Positions 62,000-64,000 of a stretch of 64,000 nucleotides of DNA are shown piece after piece; position 1 is the stretch's first letter, and the number at the start of each line of letters is the position of its first letter. The DNA comes from Bradyrhizobium sp. CCGUVB4N (GTDB lineage: Bacteria > Pseudomonadota > Alphaproteobacteria > Rhizobiales > Xanthobacteraceae): contig NZ_JANADP010000001.1 in assembly GCF_024199945.1 (NCBI RefSeq), positions 310,001-374,000 of the forward strand, given 5' to 3'. The notes under the pieces are model-generated. The model ran no database searches. It saw only the letters and a program-made list of their open reading frames with translations, and had not been told where the DNA came from. The position numbers and the translations under genes are program-made.

Positions 62000-62788
62000 T
62001 CAAAGCGCGCCGCGCAATTGCGCATTGGCGGCACCCAGCAGCCAGTCCGCCGAGCCGCCGGCGTCACAGGAGCGCCGCTTCAGCTCCGCATGGGCGAACA
62101 ATTCCGCGAGCTTCGGCTCGTTGCCGGAGGTGAGCAGCGTCAGCCGGTTCAGGGTGCAGGCGATCGCCGCGCGGCGGGCCGGCATCGTGTCGCCCTGGCA
62201 GGAGAAGCCGGAGATCTGCAAGCCCGGCTCCTCGTTGCGCTTGAGGTAGCCGAGGCAGGCCGGCGTCCCGTCCGCTGTGCCGGTCGGCCGGAACAGGGCG
62301 ACGGGGCCGAATTTGGTGTCGATCAGGCCGGCCTGCTCGAGCGCGGTGGCCGCACCCAGTCCCATCTGGACGGCGAGGCCCGCGGCCGCCGGCCGCGTCA
62401 CGTCGAATTCGCTGCCTTCCCGGTAGATCTCGAGCTCGGCCACAGGCTTGTCGGCCTCGCCGGTCCAGCGCATCACGTCGCGCCGGCCGCCCTCGGGATG
62501 CCTGAAAATGGTGTAAGAGGCTGTTTTCTCTGATGAATCGAGCCGGCTGAGAGCAAAGGCCGGGTGCGAGCGGGAGGCCTCGGCCCAGCCTGGCTTCTCC
62601 GCGGGCTCGTCGTCGCGCAGGTCAGGCAGCTGACCGAGCCCGGCAAGCGCGAGGATGGCAAACAGCGCCAGCGCCCCCACATAGGCGAACAGGCGTGCCA
62701 GCGTGCCGACGACCTCGTCGGCGAAATTGGCAAGCGCCAGATGGATCTGGGTGGGCGTTGCGGCCGTGCTGGCCTCAGGCGATTGCAT
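62000..62788 (-). CDS. Hypothetical membrane-anchored protein
   Basis: 262 residues: a short cytoplasmic start, one membrane helix (about 28-52, LARLFAYVGALALFAILALAGLG), and a roughly 200-residue periplasmic domain with four Cys (CLGYLKRNEEPGLQISGFSC near 185-205, IACTLNRL, RRSCDAGG) that could make two disulfides. Sequence blocks such as TIFRHPEGGRRDVMRW and IYREGSEFDVTRPAAAGLA are well formed but match no family I know. Ten-base ribosome site unclear. Neighbour of asd but on the other strand. Confidence 0.75.
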   Translation of the reverse strand: MQSPEASTAATPTQIHLALANFADEVVGTLARLFAYVGALALFAILALAGLGQLPDLRDDEPAEKPGWAEASRSHPAFALSRLDSSEKTASYTIFRHPEGGRRDVMRWTGEADKPVAELEIYREGSEFDVTRPAAAGLAVQMGLGAATALEQAGLIDTKFGPVALFRPTGTADGTPACLGYLKRNEEPGLQISGFSCQGDTMPARRAAIACTLNRLTLLTSGNEPKLAELFAHAELKRRSCDAGGSADWLLGAANAQLRGAL

Positions 62789-62904
62789 CCACGGCCTTCA
62801 GGCATGGTCCAACGTTGTCTTGAGGCCGGTTCTCGCATAGAAGCGCTGCTCTTCCTGTTTAAGCGTCAGCTTCAGGAACGGGCTTTTTCATCGGAGAGTG
62901 AACG

Positions 62905-63939
62905 ATGGGTTACAAAGTCGCAGTCGTCGGCGCGACCGGCAATGTCGGACGGGAAATGCTCAACATTCTGGATGAGCGCAAATTCCCCGCGGACGAGGTC
63001 GTGGCCCTGGCGTCACGCCGCAGCGTCGGTGTCGAGGTCTCCTATGGCGACCGCACCCTGAAGTGCAAGGCGCTCGAGCATTACGATTTCTCCGACGTCG
63101 ACATCTGCCTGATGTCAGCGGGCGGCGAGGTGTCGAAGGAATGGTCGCCGAAGATCGGCGCCGCCGGCGCGGTCGTGATCGACAATTCCTCCGCCTGGCG
63201 CATGGATCCGGACGTGCCTTTGATCGTGCCGGAAGTGAATGCGGATGCGACCGCCGGCTTCAAGACGAAGAACATCATCGCCAACCCGAACTGCTCGACC
63301 GCGCAGCTCGTGGTCGCGCTGAAGCCGCTGCACGACAAGGCCACCATCAAGCGCGTCGTGGTGTCGACCTATCAATCGGTGTCGGGCGCCGGCAAGGACG
63401 GCATGGACGAGTTGTTCGCGCAGACCAAGTCCGTCTACACCAACCAGGAACTGGTCAGTAAGAAATTCCCCAAGCGCATCGCCTTCAACGTCATCCCCCA
63501 CATCGACGTCTTCATGGAGGACGGCTACACCAAGGAAGAGTGGAAGATGATGGCGGAGACCAAGAAGATTCTTGATCCCAAGATCAAGCTCTCCGCGACC
63601 TGCGTGCGCGTGCCGGTGTTCGTCGGCCACTCCGAGGCCGTCAACATCGAGTTCGAGAATCCGATCAGCGCGGACGAAGCGCGCAGCATCCTGCGCACGG
63701 CGCCGGGCTGTCTCGTCATCGACAAGCAGGAACCGGGCGGCTACGCCACGCCGTACGAAGCGGCCGGCGAGGACGCGACCTACATCAGCCGCATCCGCGA
63801 GGACGCCACGGTGGAGAACGGTCTCGTGCTCTGGTGCGTGTCCGACAATCTGCGCAAGGGTGCCGCGCTCAACGCGATCCAGATCGCGGAAGTCCTGATC
63901 AACCGCAAGCTGATCAGCGCGAAGAAGAAGGCGGCGTAA
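62905..63939 (+). CDS. asd: Aspartate-semialdehyde dehydrogenase
   Basis: 344 residues. NADP-binding GATGNVGREMLNILDER at the N-terminus, active-site Cys in NPNCSTAQLVVAL (about residue 132), STYQSVSGAGKDGMDEL and the substrate-binding His in RVPVFVGHSEAVNIEF. It reduces aspartyl phosphate to the semialdehyde for Lys, Met, Thr and diaminopimelate synthesis. CGGAGAG precedes the ATG. Complete gene, followed by a truncated family D repeat. Confidence 0.97.
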   Translation: MGYKVAVVGATGNVGREMLNILDERKFPADEVVALASRRSVGVEVSYGDRTLKCKALEHYDFSDVDICLMSAGGEVSKEWSPKIGAAGAVVIDNSSAWRMDPDVPLIVPEVNADATAGFKTKNIIANPNCSTAQLVVALKPLHDKATIKRVVVSTYQSVSGAGKDGMDELFAQTKSVYTNQELVSKKFPKRIAFNVIPHIDVFMEDGYTKEEWKMMAETKKILDPKIKLSATCVRVPVFVGHSEAVNIEFENPISADEARSILRTAPGCLVIDKQEPGGYATPYEAAGEDATYISRIREDATVENGLVLWCVSDNLRKGAALNAIQIAEVLINRKLISAKKKAA

Positions 63940-63954
63940 CCCCGCCACAGGTCT

Positions 63955-64000
63955 CGTAGGGTGGGCAAAGCGAAGCGTGCCCACCACCTGCGCATAATCG
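63955..64000. repeat. Dispersed palindromic element, family D (copy 3, cut by window end)
   Basis: CGTAGGGTGGGCAAAGCGAA GCGTGCCCACCACCTGCGC: the left half of a family D element as at 60639. The right arm is outside the window. Confidence 0.85.

Overview
This 64 kb window is GC-rich alphaproteobacterial chromosome, most likely from Bradyrhizobium or a close relative in the Nitrobacteraceae (for example Rhodopseudomonas). The evidence is the malonyl-CoA synthase, which closely resembles Rhodopseudomonas MatB as I remember it, the argG/leuB/asd/sdh protein types, the IalB-family protein, SbmA/BacA-type ABC transporter and TAXI proteins, and several families of dispersed palindromic repeats of the kind seen in Bradyrhizobium. 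I see no phage, integrase, transposase, CRISPR array or conjugation gene. This is core or conserved chromosome rather than an island.

Layout. 0.1-2.3 kb: CGNR zinc-finger regulator divergent from an AzlCD branched-chain amino-acid exporter, then a small exported protein. 2.3-6.1 kb: membrane-anchored polysaccharide deacetylase, two small secreted Cys-rich-repeat proteins, an MFS_3 exporter. 6.2-10.5 kb: likely operon of a Tat-exported alpha/beta hydrolase, a cytochrome P450 and a DUF5939 nucleotide cyclase. 10.7-14.3 kb: TerB-like protein, SDR, glutamine amidotransferase, enoyl-CoA hydratase, tRNA-Ala(CGC). 14.5-17.3 kb: YggT, DUF167, FolD, pyrophosphatase, GNAT. 17.6-20.7 kb: tightly packed operon of exported hydrolase, DUF2269, SDR-DoxX fusion and DCC oxidoreductase. 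20.9-25.8 kb: amine oxidase, TypA/BipA, Crp/Fnr regulator, orphan receiver. 25.8-32.2 kb: PhoD, a receptor-like TAXI protein, pterin dehydratase, DUF1232 (YkvA), a second TAXI protein with a Sel1-like partner, and a decayed copy of the ykvA 3' end. 32.2-39.3 kb: quinone oxidoreductase, dienoyl-CoA-reductase-like SDR, IalB, RlmN, a membrane protein, PAP2, ArgG. 39.5-47.8 kb: OmpA protein with a very long Pro/Ala region, Pro-rich small ORF, VOC protein, FkbM methyltransferase, SbmA/BacA-like ABC exporter/importer, hybrid histidine kinase. 48-55.4 kb: sdhCDAB, TauE/SafE permease, matB and an SDR. 55.8-64 kb: fasciclin, cytochrome b561 plus Tat molybdoprotein, MFS, LeuB, hexapeptide acyltransferase, two hypotheticals, Asd.

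Housekeeping metabolism is spread through the window: TCA cycle (sdhCDAB), folate C1 units (folD), arginine, leucine and aspartate-family amino acids (argG, leuB, asd), pyrophosphate removal (ppa), and translation quality (rlmN, typA). Between these lie envelope and stress genes of unknown role. The most interesting unexplained items are: the hydrolase-P450-cyclase operon; the hydrolase-DUF2269-SDR/DoxX-DCC operon; two TAXI proteins with no TRAP permease, one with receptor topology; the duplicated ykvA tail with its hairpin bracketing the second TAXI module; and tandem FadR-type operators between matB and a divergent SDR. At least five families of palindromic elements fill the intergenic spaces and often create false N-terminal extensions of reading frames.
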